Below are positions 1 to 7,627 of a stretch of DNA of 64,000 nt, piece after piece. The first letter of the stretch is position 1. Each line of letters opens with the position of its first letter. The notes beneath the pieces were generated by a model. That model saw only the letters and a list, made by a program, of their open reading frames with translations, searched no databases and was not told the DNA's origin. Made by a program: the position numbers and the translations under genes. The stretch comes from Bacillota bacterium (GTDB lineage: Bacteria > Bacillota > Clostridia > Acetivibrionales > DSM-1351): NCBI GenBank assembly GCA_023439045.1, contig JAEXOY010000030.1, positions 62,001 to 126,000 of the forward strand. Reading direction: 5' to 3'.

Positions 1-5
1 CTTCA

Positions 6-1349
6 ATGATGAGGGTTATATTAACTAGGAGCCTAAAGCCCTTTGTATTCAAGGGCAGGCATGATAATGCTCTCAACTATAGAGACCTGGACAGTCTTGG
101 GCTTTATGTACATATACCTTTTTGCAGAAGCTTGTGCAGCTTTTGCCCCTATTGCAAAGTAAAATACGATGAAGCACTGGCAAAAGCCTACGAGGAAGCA
201 TTACTAAGGGAGATTGAGCTATGTGCGGGGGGCGGTAAGCGAGCGCAATGTGAAGATGAGTGTGGCAAGGCAGCACAAGGAGAAGGAGTACATGGTGAAG
301 TAGCATATAACGAAGTAGGTGCTACTATTGCAACAGGTAGAGGTCCGAAAAAAACAGTTACCAGCCTCTATTTTGGAGGGGGTACTCCTGTTTTAATGAT
401 TGATTCCTTAGGAAAAATAATTGAAAAGCTCAAGCAGTATTTTACAATAGAAGGGGAGATAGGCGTTGAACTGCACCCTTCGGATATTGAACCAGGAAAT
501 CTTGAGAAGCTCAAGGAAGCCGGAGTTACAATGGTTAGCACGGGAGTACAATCTTTTGACAATGAGTGTCTTACGAAGTTAGGCAGAAGTGCGGAAAATA
601 TAGAGGCTAAGCTGGCCCTTGTTAAAAAATATAACTTTTCCGTGGTTGATGTTGACCTCATTTTTGGAATTCCTGGGCAAGACAAGGATATACTCAAAAA
701 AGATGTAGAGATGGCATTTAGTTTGGGTGCGACTCAGATTTCAACTTATCCGTTTATTGACTTTACTTATGCAAACAACCAGTACAAACCTCTTTCACAC
801 AAGACAAAAAAACAGATGCTGGGTTATTTGAATGAGCTATGTAGAGAGATGGATATAGAGAGGACTTCGGTATGGACCTTTGCAAAAAAGAAAACAGGCC
901 GATACTCATCAATAACTAGGGACAATTTTCTGGGCTTTGGGGTATCAGCAACAACGCTGCTAAGGAATCAGTTTAAGATAAATACATTTTCCATAGAAGA
1001 GTACGAAAAAAGAATCAATGCAGGTAACCTTGCAACCTCTCTCACCCTTGATTTTACAAAGAGGCAAAGAGCTTTGTACTATCTGTTCTGGAGCGCTTAT
1101 GGCCTAGTAATTGATCCTGTGGGGTTTGAAAGCCTTATTGGAACTCCACTCAATAAACTTTATGGAGTGGAGATATGGATTGCTGCTAAATTGGGGCTTT
1201 TGAAAAAGCATAACAATAACTATGAGCTTACTGAAAAAGGAGCCTTTTATTATCATTTTATCGAGCAGCAGTACACGAGGGCATATATAGATAAAATGTG
1301 GAATATTTCTATGAAAACAGCATTCCCTGATGAGGTTATATTAAAATAG
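6..1349 (+). CDS. HemN-family radical SAM protein (coproporphyrinogen III oxidase-like)
   Basis: A 447-aa radical SAM protein of the HemN/HemZ/HemW group. The cluster motif is C40-x3-C44-x2-C47 after YVHIPF, with an extra Cys at 50. The SAM-binding GGGTP is at about 124-128, and VDLIFGIPGQ is conserved further on. The C-terminal third looks like the HemN winged-helix region. An insertion of about 45 residues rich in Gly, Cys and Glu (about 73-117) lies between the first helix and the GGGTP strand, in DNA richer in G than its surroundings. The window edge hides the upstream region, so no ribosome-binding site is visible and an earlier start is possible. Substrate is unknown: the family includes true coproporphyrinogen dehydrogenases, heme chaperones and other enzymes. 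Two more family members lie in this window (hemZ, hemW). Confidence 0.8.
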   Translation: MMRVILTRSLKPFVFKGRHDNALNYRDLDSLGLYVHIPFCRSLCSFCPYCKVKYDEALAKAYEEALLREIELCAGGGKRAQCEDECGKAAQGEGVHGEVAYNEVGATIATGRGPKKTVTSLYFGGGTPVLMIDSLGKIIEKLKQYFTIEGEIGVELHPSDIEPGNLEKLKEAGVTMVSTGVQSFDNECLTKLGRSAENIEAKLALVKKYNFSVVDVDLIFGIPGQDKDILKKDVEMAFSLGATQISTYPFIDFTYANNQYKPLSHKTKKQMLGYLNELCREMDIERTSVWTFAKKKTGRYSSITRDNFLGFGVSATTLLRNQFKINTFSIEEYEKRINAGNLATSLTLDFTKRQRALYYLFWSAYGLVIDPVGFESLIGTPLNKLYGVEIWIAAKLGLLKKHNNNYELTEKGAFYYHFIEQQYTRAYIDKMWNISMKTAFPDEVILK

Positions 1350-1554
1350 CTTATCAGATATAGCTAATAAATATTTCAAATTGTGATTTAAATAGCTAGA
1401 TAGCAAATAGCTATAATATTGTTGAAAAACTTAATTTGAATAGTTTTAACATTAATTTTCAAATAAATATAAGAACTGATTTTAACAGCTTTTCACTATA
1501 ACATTAAACTATATAGGTTAATTTATTTCACTGTTATGTAAAGTGCATCTAATA

Positions 1555-1625
1555 AAGCCAAGTATTGACATTTCACCGTATTGTTATTATTATTAAAACA
1601 ATATGGAATGTCGGTATATTGGCTT
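1555..1625. repeat. Long imperfect inverted repeat over the ABC-importer promoter
   Basis: Three pairs of arms share nearly the same centre (about 1590): AAGCCAA 1555-1561 with TTGGCTT 1619-1625, GACATT 1567-1572 with AATGTC 1607-1612, and TATTGTT 1579-1585 with AACAATA 1597-1603. The dyad contains both promoter boxes of the downstream gene. The left arm lies upstream of the likely transcription start, so it would act as DNA rather than as a leader RNA hairpin. The rest of the 310-bp spacer 1350-1659 is AT-rich with nothing else recognised. Confidence 0.7.
1565..1593 (+). promoter_or_regulatory. SigA-type promoter of the amino-acid ABC operon
   Basis: TTGACA at 1565-1570, a 17-bp spacer, then TATTAT at 1588-1593. 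The start codon is about 67 bp downstream of the -10 box. Both boxes sit inside a large dyad, which suggests repressor control. Confidence 0.6.
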
Positions 1626-1659
1626 GTTTTCAATAATTTTACATAGGGGTGATTTTTTT

Positions 1660-2502
1660 ATGAAGAAGATTTTAGCTTTATTGTTAGCTGTAGTAATTTG
1701 TGCTTCAATGGTGGGCTGCGGCGAAAAAGCAGAAGACGTTAGTGCTTCCGCACAAACTACGTTCACTGGTGAGTTAGAGGGTGCACTCAAGGATTATACC
1801 TTTAAGGTTGGTACATCTGGAACATATGCTCCATTCTCATACTTTGATGCAGATGGTAAGACATTGATAGGCTTTGATATGGACTTTATGAAGGAGCTTC
1901 AGGACTTACTTGGCTTTAAGTTAGACGGTAGTGTACAGGCAATGGACTACAGCCCACTTACAACCTCTGTTGCTGAAGGAAAGCTTGACTTTGCAATGGC
2001 TGCACTTTGTGCCACAGATACCAGAAAGAAGGTTATGAACTTTACTACTACATATTACAATGCAGGACTTACGGTTATAGTTAACAAGGATACCAGTCCA
2101 AAAGAGATTACTGGATGGGATAGCATCAAGGATGGGAAGTATAAAATTGCAGTTCAAAAAGGAGATGCAAGCCATCTATATGCTACAAACAACGGTATTC
2201 CTAACTCGAGTTTGGAAGTACACGATTCAATCATTACAGCATATGAAGCTCTTGAACAGGGCAAGGTTGACTGCATGATATTTGATGCACCGGGCACTGC
2301 TTATTACATAACTCACAAGGAGGGTTCCAAGCTAGAAATGGTAGGGGAGCAGTTCTCGAAGGATCAATCACCATATGCTATTGCGCTTTCTTTTGATGTA
2401 TGCAAGAAAAACCCTCAGTTATTAAGCATTTTCAACGCAGCTATTGATAAGCTTACCAAGGACGGGAAAATGGCTGAAATAGAGAAAAAGTGGTGCAAAT
2501 AA
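1660..2502 (+). CDS. Amino-acid ABC transporter substrate-binding lipoprotein
   Basis: A 280-aa extracellular solute-binding protein of family 3 (polar amino acids), anchored to the outer face of the membrane. Residues 1-20 form a lipoprotein signal, MKKILALLLA onward, ending in lipobox MVGC with the modified Cys at 20. The mature part has the family-typical GTSGTYAPFSYFDADGKTLI at the start and a C-terminal DGKMAEIEKKW. The ATG at 1660 is chosen because AGGGGTG stands 8 bp upstream; an upstream in-frame ATG at 1603 would hide the signal peptide. It is followed by a stem-loop and then by its permease and ATPase. The ligand cannot be told from sequence; cystine, glutamine or another polar amino acid are all possible. 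Confidence 0.93.
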   Translation: MKKILALLLAVVICASMVGCGEKAEDVSASAQTTFTGELEGALKDYTFKVGTSGTYAPFSYFDADGKTLIGFDMDFMKELQDLLGFKLDGSVQAMDYSPLTTSVAEGKLDFAMAALCATDTRKKVMNFTTTYYNAGLTVIVNKDTSPKEITGWDSIKDGKYKIAVQKGDASHLYATNNGIPNSSLEVHDSIITAYEALEQGKVDCMIFDAPGTAYYITHKEGSKLEMVGEQFSKDQSPYAIALSFDVCKKNPQLLSIFNAAIDKLTKDGKMAEIEKKWCK

Positions 2503-2538
2503 TATTTTCATACCAAAATGACTTATTAAAACTACTTC

Positions 2539-2567
2539 ATATGGGATGCCAAAAGGCATCCCCATAT
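2539..2567 (+). other. Intercistronic stem-loop without U-tract
   Basis: GGGATGCC 2543-2550 and GGCATCCC 2555-2562 close an AAAA loop, extended by ATAT on each side. No T-run follows, so it is more likely an mRNA-stabilising or partial-attenuation hairpin between the binding-protein gene and the permease gene than a full terminator. Such hairpins commonly raise binding-protein levels above those of the membrane subunits. Confidence 0.6.
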
Positions 2568-2617
2568 CCATGTTAGAAGCATTTTATTATATGTTGCATT
2601 TATGAATGGAGGAATTT

Positions 2618-3265
2618 ATGGATTTAGGTTTCCTAGAGGTACTTATTCCTATGCTTGTTGAGGGATTTAAGGTCACTCTGGTCATTTCAATTTTAGGTAT
2701 TTTGTTTGGATTTTTAATAGGTTGCGTCTCTGGATTTGCTTTGCAATGTAAAAGTAAAATTGCAAGGTCCATTGCTAATGTTTATATTTGGATTATAAGA
2801 TCTACTCCATTGATTGTGCAAGCCTTATATGTTTATTTTGTAATTCCGAAATTAACAGGAATTGACTTAAGTAGTAATGTTGCAGGTGTTATAGTTATTT
2901 CTTTAAACTCAGGTGCCTTTATAGCCGAGATTGTAAGAGGAGCACTTGAAGGTATTGATCAAGGTCAGAAGGAAGCGGGCTTATCATTGGGGCTTTCACC
3001 TTTTCAAACGCTATGCCACCTTGTGGTACCACCTGCTTTTCGTTCAATGCTTCCGGCGTTATTCAATCAGTTCATTATTACAGTCAAGGATACAGCTATA
3101 CTTTCTGTTATCGTGGTCAATGAAATCACCAAGCAGATTCAGAATTATGCCGCTGTGACATTTAATACAATACAGGCATATACTGCGGGCGCTGTATTCT
3201 ATATGGTCATTATTTCAGCCCTGATTCTCATTCAGAAGCAGGTTGAAAGGAGGATAAAAGGTTGA
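2618..3265 (+). CDS. Amino-acid ABC transporter permease
   Basis: A 215-aa integral membrane subunit of the HisM/GlnP type. It has about five hydrophobic helices and the ATPase-coupling EAA loop, seen as EAGLSLGLSPFQTLCHLVVP. RSTPLIVQ and FIAEIVRGALEGID are typical of the family. The ATG at 2618 is preferred over an in-frame ATG at 2606 because GGAGGA (2608-2613) lies just before it and would be inside the coding region otherwise. Its TGA overlaps the TTG start of the ATPase gene by four bases, which indicates translational coupling. Confidence 0.93.
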   Translation: MDLGFLEVLIPMLVEGFKVTLVISILGILFGFLIGCVSGFALQCKSKIARSIANVYIWIIRSTPLIVQALYVYFVIPKLTGIDLSSNVAGVIVISLNSGAFIAEIVRGALEGIDQGQKEAGLSLGLSPFQTLCHLVVPPAFRSMLPALFNQFIITVKDTAILSVIVVNEITKQIQNYAAVTFNTIQAYTAGAVFYMVIISALILIQKQVERRIKG

Positions 3266-4008
3266 ACGAAATGATAAAGGTAGAAAATTTATCAAAGAAT
3301 TTTGGAGATCTGGAAGTTCTTAAAGATATAAATCTACAGATTTCAGAGGGTGAAGTTATTTGCGTTATTGGCCCTTCGGGATCTGGAAAAAGTACGCTGC
3401 TCAGGTGTATTAACCAGCTTGAAACACAATGGCGGGGCAATATATTTTATAAAGGAAAAAGCATCAAAGAGAAGAAACACGATTTGAGGATATATCGCCA
3501 AGAAGTTGGTATGGTTTTTCAGCGCTTCAATCTTTTTCCCATGAAAAGTGTTATCAAAAATATAACACTTGCTCCTGTACTTACAAAGAAGAAGAACAAG
3601 CATGAGGCTCATTTAAAGGCATTGGAGCTGCTTGAGAAGGTCGGCTTACTAGATAAGGCGGATTCAAAGCCGTCAACATTATCGGGCGGTCAGCAACAAA
3701 GAGTGGCAATTGCTCGAGCACTGGCCATGGAACCAAAGGTACTGCTATTTGATGAACCAACGTCAGCATTAGACCCCGAGCTAGTGGGAGATGTTCTTGC
3801 AGTTATGAGAAAGCTTGCAAATGACGGTATGACTATGATTGTTGTAACGCATGAAATGAGCTTTGCAAGGGAAGTGTGTGACAGGGTTATTTTTATGGCG
3901 GACGGTTATATTGTAGAAGAAGGAAACCCAGAGGACATATTTACCAACCCAAAGCACCAGCGCACAAAAAACTTCCTGGCAAGAATAGTGGGAGATAATA
4001 ACGCATGA
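3262..4008 (+). CDS. Amino-acid ABC transporter ATP-binding protein (GlnQ type)
   Basis: A 248-aa ATPase that powers the adjacent permease. Walker A GPSGSGKS is at 37-44, signature LSGGQ at 140-144, Walker B LLFDEP at 161-166 and the switch His at 197. The TTG at 3262 is chosen because AGGAGG at 3248-3253 is well spaced from it, while the ATG at 3271 is too far away. The start overlaps the permease stop (TTGA) and the stop overlaps the next start (ATGA), so four genes form one tightly coupled operon. The length and motifs are those of the polar amino-acid uptake subfamily. Confidence 0.95.
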   Translation: MNEMIKVENLSKNFGDLEVLKDINLQISEGEVICVIGPSGSGKSTLLRCINQLETQWRGNIFYKGKSIKEKKHDLRIYRQEVGMVFQRFNLFPMKSVIKNITLAPVLTKKKNKHEAHLKALELLEKVGLLDKADSKPSTLSGGQQQRVAIARALAMEPKVLLFDEPTSALDPELVGDVLAVMRKLANDGMTMIVVTHEMSFAREVCDRVIFMADGYIVEEGNPEDIFTNPKHQRTKNFLARIVGDNNA

Positions 4009-4610
4009 ATAAGTATTGTGTAACTATTAACAGACAATTTGGAAGCATGGGGAGAACCATTGCTAGAGAAGTGTCTCAATCACTTGGGATTGAATATTAT
4101 GACAGGGATATAGTGGAGGCTACTTCAAAAAAGCTCGATTTACCTATATCCACTGTTTGCAATAATGAAGAAACAGATAACAAACCAAGCTTTTTTGACA
4201 GGATGTTTCCTCTAGGAGATTCCTCACTGGAAACACGCAACAAGATTTTTAGTGTTCAGAGGCAGATAATACTAGACCTCGCTGACAAGGAATCGTGTAT
4301 TATAGTAGGCAGGTGTGCGGATTTCATTCTTAAGGATTATAAAAATTGTTTGAATATATTTATTTATGCACCAAAAGAATATAGATTCAACAATTGCGTG
4401 AATATTCTCAATATGGAACCCTCACAGGCAGAGCGTATGATGACTGAAGTTGACAAGGCAAGAGACCAATACTATAAATATTATGCAGGGTATTCACATG
4501 AGGACTACAGGCACAAACATATTATGATAGATAGTAGCGTTCTTGGAGTCAATGGTACAGCAAGCCTATTGGTTGACATGATTAAAGTCAGATTTCAATT
4601 ATTAAAATAG
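4005..4610 (+). CDS. Cytidylate kinase-like family protein
   Basis: A 201-aa P-loop-type kinase of the cytidylate-kinase-like family. The N-terminus reads INRQFGSMGRTIAREVSQSL, a divergent phosphate-binding region, followed by GIEYYDRDIVEATSKK. A second conserved segment is IIVGRCADFIL at about 100-110, and DYRHKHIMIDSS is near the end. These proteins are distinct from the essential Cmk, and their true substrates are mostly unknown. The gene starts inside the stop of the ABC ATPase (ATGA), so it is co-translated with an amino-acid importer, a pairing I cannot explain functionally. Confidence 0.8.
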   Translation: MNKYCVTINRQFGSMGRTIAREVSQSLGIEYYDRDIVEATSKKLDLPISTVCNNEETDNKPSFFDRMFPLGDSSLETRNKIFSVQRQIILDLADKESCIIVGRCADFILKDYKNCLNIFIYAPKEYRFNNCVNILNMEPSQAERMMTEVDKARDQYYKYYAGYSHEDYRHKHIMIDSSVLGVNGTASLLVDMIKVRFQLLK

Positions 4611-4672
4611 CCTCTTGGTATTCATAAATAAAAATAGTTTATAATAGCTAATAATGACATAGTTTATTATTT

Positions 4673-4704
4673 AAAAGTCCTTCCTAGTTGGAAAGGACTT
4701 TTTA
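4673..4704 (+). terminator. Rho-independent terminator of the ABC operon
   Basis: AAAAGTCCTT-CC pairs with GGAAAGGACTTTT around a short TAGT loop, followed by TTTTTAT. It ends the 1660-4610 operon. Confidence 0.75.
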
Positions 4705-4723
4705 TATTATACAGGAATTATAT

Positions 4724-4750
4724 AAGTCCTACTTTCCATGGAAAGGACTT
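4724..4750. repeat. Second, related hairpin downstream of the terminator
   Basis: AAGTCCT 4724-4730 pairs with AGGACTT 4744-4750 and encloses the palindrome TTCCATGGAA. It shares its outer arms with the terminator about 50 bp upstream, so one may be a decayed copy of the other. There is no T-run. Confidence 0.5.
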
Positions 4751-4832
4751 GCTTGTTTTAGATTAGAATAGTATTAATAATTTGTCATTATAAAGATAAA
4801 AATATTATTAAATAAATTTTAGTATTTGCATA

Positions 4833-4862
4833 TTGACAATAGTGTGTGACACACAGTATAAT
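4833..4862 (+). promoter_or_regulatory. Promoter of padR with a palindromic operator between the boxes
   Basis: TTGACA at 4833-4838 and TATAAT at 4857-4862 are 18 bp apart. The spacer contains TGTGT-g-ACACA (within 4841-4855), an 11-bp palindrome placed where a bound repressor would block RNA polymerase. PadR regulators commonly autoregulate through such sites, so this is the likely PadR operator. Confidence 0.7.
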
Positions 4863-4881
4863 TATCATAAGGAGGTAAAGT

Positions 4882-5232
4882 ATGGAATATAAATTAGATA
4901 ATAACAATAAAGAATTGCTAAATAGTTTAGTATTAGAACTCAGAAGAGGAACCATTATTCTTTGTGTATTGAGTCAGCTAAAGGAACCACAGTACGGTTA
5001 TTCTTTGATAACCTTGCTAGAGGAAAAGAATATATCAATTGATGCCGGAACATTATACCCTTTGTTGAGACGACTTGAAAAGCAAAACTTACTTGTTAGT
5101 AATTGGGATGTTAATTCAACAAAACCTAGAAAGTATTATGAATTAAGCGACCTAGGAAGGGCGATATACAAGGAACTTAGTGAGCAATGGTTAGAAATGT
5201 CCAAAACCATGGACGAATTATTAAAGGAGTGA
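4882..5232 (+). CDS. PadR-family transcriptional regulator
   Basis: A 116-aa PadR-type winged-helix repressor. RRGTIILCVLSQLKEPQYGY at about 17-36 and LYPLLRRLEKQNLLVSNW are the family signature. The C-terminal helix is short (PadR subfamily 2). AAGGAGGT precedes the ATG at the usual distance. It is followed 5 bp later by a HAAS-domain membrane protein, a very common gene pair in Firmicutes in which PadR represses its own operon; a palindrome in its promoter fits this. The inducer is unknown. Confidence 0.9.
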   Translation: MEYKLDNNNKELLNSLVLELRRGTIILCVLSQLKEPQYGYSLITLLEEKNISIDAGTLYPLLRRLEKQNLLVSNWDVNSTKPRKYYELSDLGRAIYKELSEQWLEMSKTMDELLKE

Positions 5233-5237
5233 TAAAT

Positions 5238-6227
5238 ATGGACTTGATTAATAGGTACATTTATGCTGTAACAAAAAGTCTGCCTGAAAAGCAGAGAGCA
5301 GATATAGAGTTGGAACTCAGAACCCTTATTGATGATATGATTGAAGAATTGGACGATGGCTTGGATTATGAAGGTAAGGTACGTCACGTACTTGAGGAGT
5401 TAGGTGATCCTACTCTATTGGCTCAAAACTACAGGGGTGGGAAGAGGTATCTGATAGGTCCTGGTTATTACGATAGGTATTTGTTGACAATAAAAGTGGT
5501 ACTTCCATGTGTTTTCTTAGGAATTTCTATTGCCTTTTTTTTCTCAACTGCCTTTGGCAATGAAGTTGTTGGAGCAAATATTGTAGGGGAGTATCTGGCA
5601 TCAGTTATATCAGCATTGACTCAAGCAGCTGCTTGGATAACAATAGGCTATGTGATTGCAGAGCGTAATTTCAAAGATGAAGCTCCTGAGCAGTCAAAAT
5701 GGGATATTTCAAAACTTCCAGAATTACCAAAACAAAAAGCAAAGATTCGAATAGCAGACCCCATCGCTGGAATACTATTTACAACAATTTTTTGGATATT
5801 TATGCTTAGCGTACCTCAGTATTTTGCAGCGTATATAGGTAGAGGAGATGAATTGCATATAATCTCGGTATTCAATACCACTGTACTTAAAGAGTTTAGC
5901 ATTGTGATGATTGGAATATTTATCTGTGGCATTATAAAGGAAGGCCTTCAACTGTTTTATGGAAGATGGACATTTAAGCTAGCACTTGCATGTAGTACAC
6001 TTTCTATCATATCAATGGTATTAGCTCTGTTTATGTTTACATCAAACATATGGAATGTAAATTTTATGGACGATATCATTAGATATACTAATACTAATAT
6101 ACAATCCTCATATATTAACATAAAAAATATTTTAATAGCTATTATAATTTTCGGTACCAGCATTGATGTTGTATCCACAATGTTTAAGGGCATCAGGGCT
6201 AGTACAGGTAGGGGAATAGAATTATAA
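5238..6227 (+). CDS. Membrane protein with N-terminal HAAS-like domain
   Basis: A 329-aa protein. Residues 1-70 form an alpha-helical cytoplasmic domain (RYIYAVTKSLPEKQRADIE, then VRHVLEELGDPTLLAQNYRG), which matches the HAAS/DUF1700 type found next to PadR regulators. About six hydrophobic segments follow. The ATG at 5238 has AAGGAG upstream; an earlier in-frame ATG at 5187 would overlap padR. The usual view is that PadR and this protein act together in membrane sensing, but the exact function is unknown. The operon ends at a strong hairpin terminator 5 bp downstream. Confidence 0.75.
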   Translation: MDLINRYIYAVTKSLPEKQRADIELELRTLIDDMIEELDDGLDYEGKVRHVLEELGDPTLLAQNYRGGKRYLIGPGYYDRYLLTIKVVLPCVFLGISIAFFFSTAFGNEVVGANIVGEYLASVISALTQAAAWITIGYVIAERNFKDEAPEQSKWDISKLPELPKQKAKIRIADPIAGILFTTIFWIFMLSVPQYFAAYIGRGDELHIISVFNTTVLKEFSIVMIGIFICGIIKEGLQLFYGRWTFKLALACSTLSIISMVLALFMFTSNIWNVNFMDDIIRYTNTNIQSSYINIKNILIAIIIFGTSIDVVSTMFKGIRASTGRGIEL

Positions 6228-6231
6228 ATAT

Positions 6232-6275
6232 AAAAAATCTCTAAAGCCTTAATAATTAGCTTTAGAGATTTTTTA
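6232..6275. terminator. Bidirectional terminator between convergent genes
   Basis: AATCTCTAAAGC pairs with GCTTTAGAGATT, flanked by A-run on the left and T-run on the right, so it can stop transcription from both the HAAS gene and the opposing aminotransferase gene. Confidence 0.85.
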
Positions 6276-6284
6276 TTGTTTCCT

Positions 6285-7466
6285 CTATTTAAACTCTTTT
6301 GCAAGAGCCTCAAATGCAGGCAAGGAATTTTCAATGGTCTTTAGGCTTGTGCAATATGCAAGTCTGAAGTATCCAGGTGCACCAAAGCCAGAGCCCGGAA
6401 CAATGAGTAAGTTATATTTTAATGCTCTGTTTTTAAATTCTACGTCATCTGCAATAAGTGATTTAGGGAAGAGGTAGAATGCTCCGTCTGGCTTAACACA
6501 TTCATAACCAAACTTAGTTAGGCTGTTGTATAGCAAATCTCTTCTCTCTTTGTATATATTGATATCCACGCTAGCATCAAGAGACTTTCCCACTACCCTC
6601 TGGAACAAGCCCGGAGCGTTTACGTAGCCAAGAACTCTGTTGCAATAAATAAGTCCATTCATCAAGAGTGAAATATCATCAGCAGCAGGATTTACTGCAA
6701 TATAGCCTAACCTTTCACCTGGAAGTGATAAAGACTTACTGAAGGAGTCTACCAAAAGGGCATTTCTATATAAACTTAATATGTTTGGAACCTTTACACC
6801 ATCATATGCTAGCTTTCTATATGGCTCGTCAGAAATAATATAGATAGTTGTTCCATACTCCTGACCCTTTTCCACTAGCACCTTTACAATAGCCTTAAGA
6901 GTGTCTTCAGAATAAACAACACCAGTAGGATTGTTTGGTGTATTAATGAGTATTGCCTTGGTTTTTGGTGTTATACTAGCCCTCAAAAGCTCGGGGTCAG
7001 GTTGGAAGGTATTGAAATCAGTCTTAACAATAACAGGCTTTCCACTGTAATTGCCTATGTAAGCCATATATTCTACAAAGTAAGGAGCAAATACTATTAC
7101 TTCATCCTCTGGATTTAGCAAAGTTTTCAAAATAACGTTTAATGCTCCACCCGCACCTACTGTCATAACTACATGCTCATATGTGAGTGATAGCCCGGAT
7201 TCCTTGTTCATACTTTTAGCTACAATGTCTCTAACCTCAGGATACCCAGCATTATTCATGTATGAATGCAGCTTTGGTTCAGTTGAATTTGCTATCTCTC
7301 TTAGTGCTTCTTTTACCTTTGCCGGTGGTTCTGGGTCTGGATTTCCCAATGAAAAATCATATACCTTGTCAGCTCCAAATTGTTTTCTCAGCTTTTCACC
7401 TTCTTCAAACATGGCCCTTATCATAGACGAGCTGCTTAGGCTTTGACGAATCTTATCAGATATCAT
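6285..7466 (-). CDS. PLP-dependent aminotransferase (class I/II, aspartate-type)
   Basis: A 393-aa fold-type I aminotransferase. It shows the FSLGNPDPEPP N-terminal segment, NTPNNPTGVVYS at mid-protein, the SDEPYRKL motif and the PLP-lysine segment SFSKSLSLPGERLGY. FRLAYC near the end contains the Arg that binds the substrate carboxylate. AGGAGGT stands before the ATG. The close family annotates as pyridoxal phosphate-dependent aminotransferase of the AspB group, and substrate choice cannot be read from the sequence. It is monocistronic or follows rqcH with a 160-bp spacer. Confidence 0.9.
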   Translation of the reverse strand: MISDKIRQSLSSSSMIRAMFEEGEKLRKQFGADKVYDFSLGNPDPEPPAKVKEALREIANSTEPKLHSYMNNAGYPEVRDIVAKSMNKESGLSLTYEHVVMTVGAGGALNVILKTLLNPEDEVIVFAPYFVEYMAYIGNYSGKPVIVKTDFNTFQPDPELLRASITPKTKAILINTPNNPTGVVYSEDTLKAIVKVLVEKGQEYGTTIYIISDEPYRKLAYDGVKVPNILSLYRNALLVDSFSKSLSLPGERLGYIAVNPAADDISLLMNGLIYCNRVLGYVNAPGLFQRVVGKSLDASVDINIYKERRDLLYNSLTKFGYECVKPDGAFYLFPKSLIADDVEFKNRALKYNLLIVPGSGFGAPGYFRLAYCTSLKTIENSLPAFEALAKEFK

Positions 7467-7537
7467 TGCTATTACCTCCTAAAATATTTAAAACTCATAT
7501 TATAAATATAATTTACTCAGACTATAAAATATTAAGT

Positions 7538-7576
7538 AACTCAGCTTATAAAATAAATTAAAGTATAAACTGAGTT
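7538..7576. repeat. Hairpin in the rqcH-aminotransferase spacer
   Basis: AACTCAG 7538-7544 pairs with CTGAGTT 7570-7576, with further TTATA/TATAA pairing inside. ACTCAG followed by TATAAAAT is also repeated about 24 bp to the left. Possible weak terminator of rqcH or an operator; no clear T-run on the minus strand. Confidence 0.35.
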
Positions 7577-7627
7577 TGTATTATCACTAAAGTCTATTAT
7601 TATATAAAAAGTATAATAGTGCAATTG

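Noticed and set aside
5957..6334. 125-codon minus-strand frame
   Set aside because: Lies antisense across the HAAS gene, its terminator and the end of the aminotransferase gene; no ribosome-binding site.
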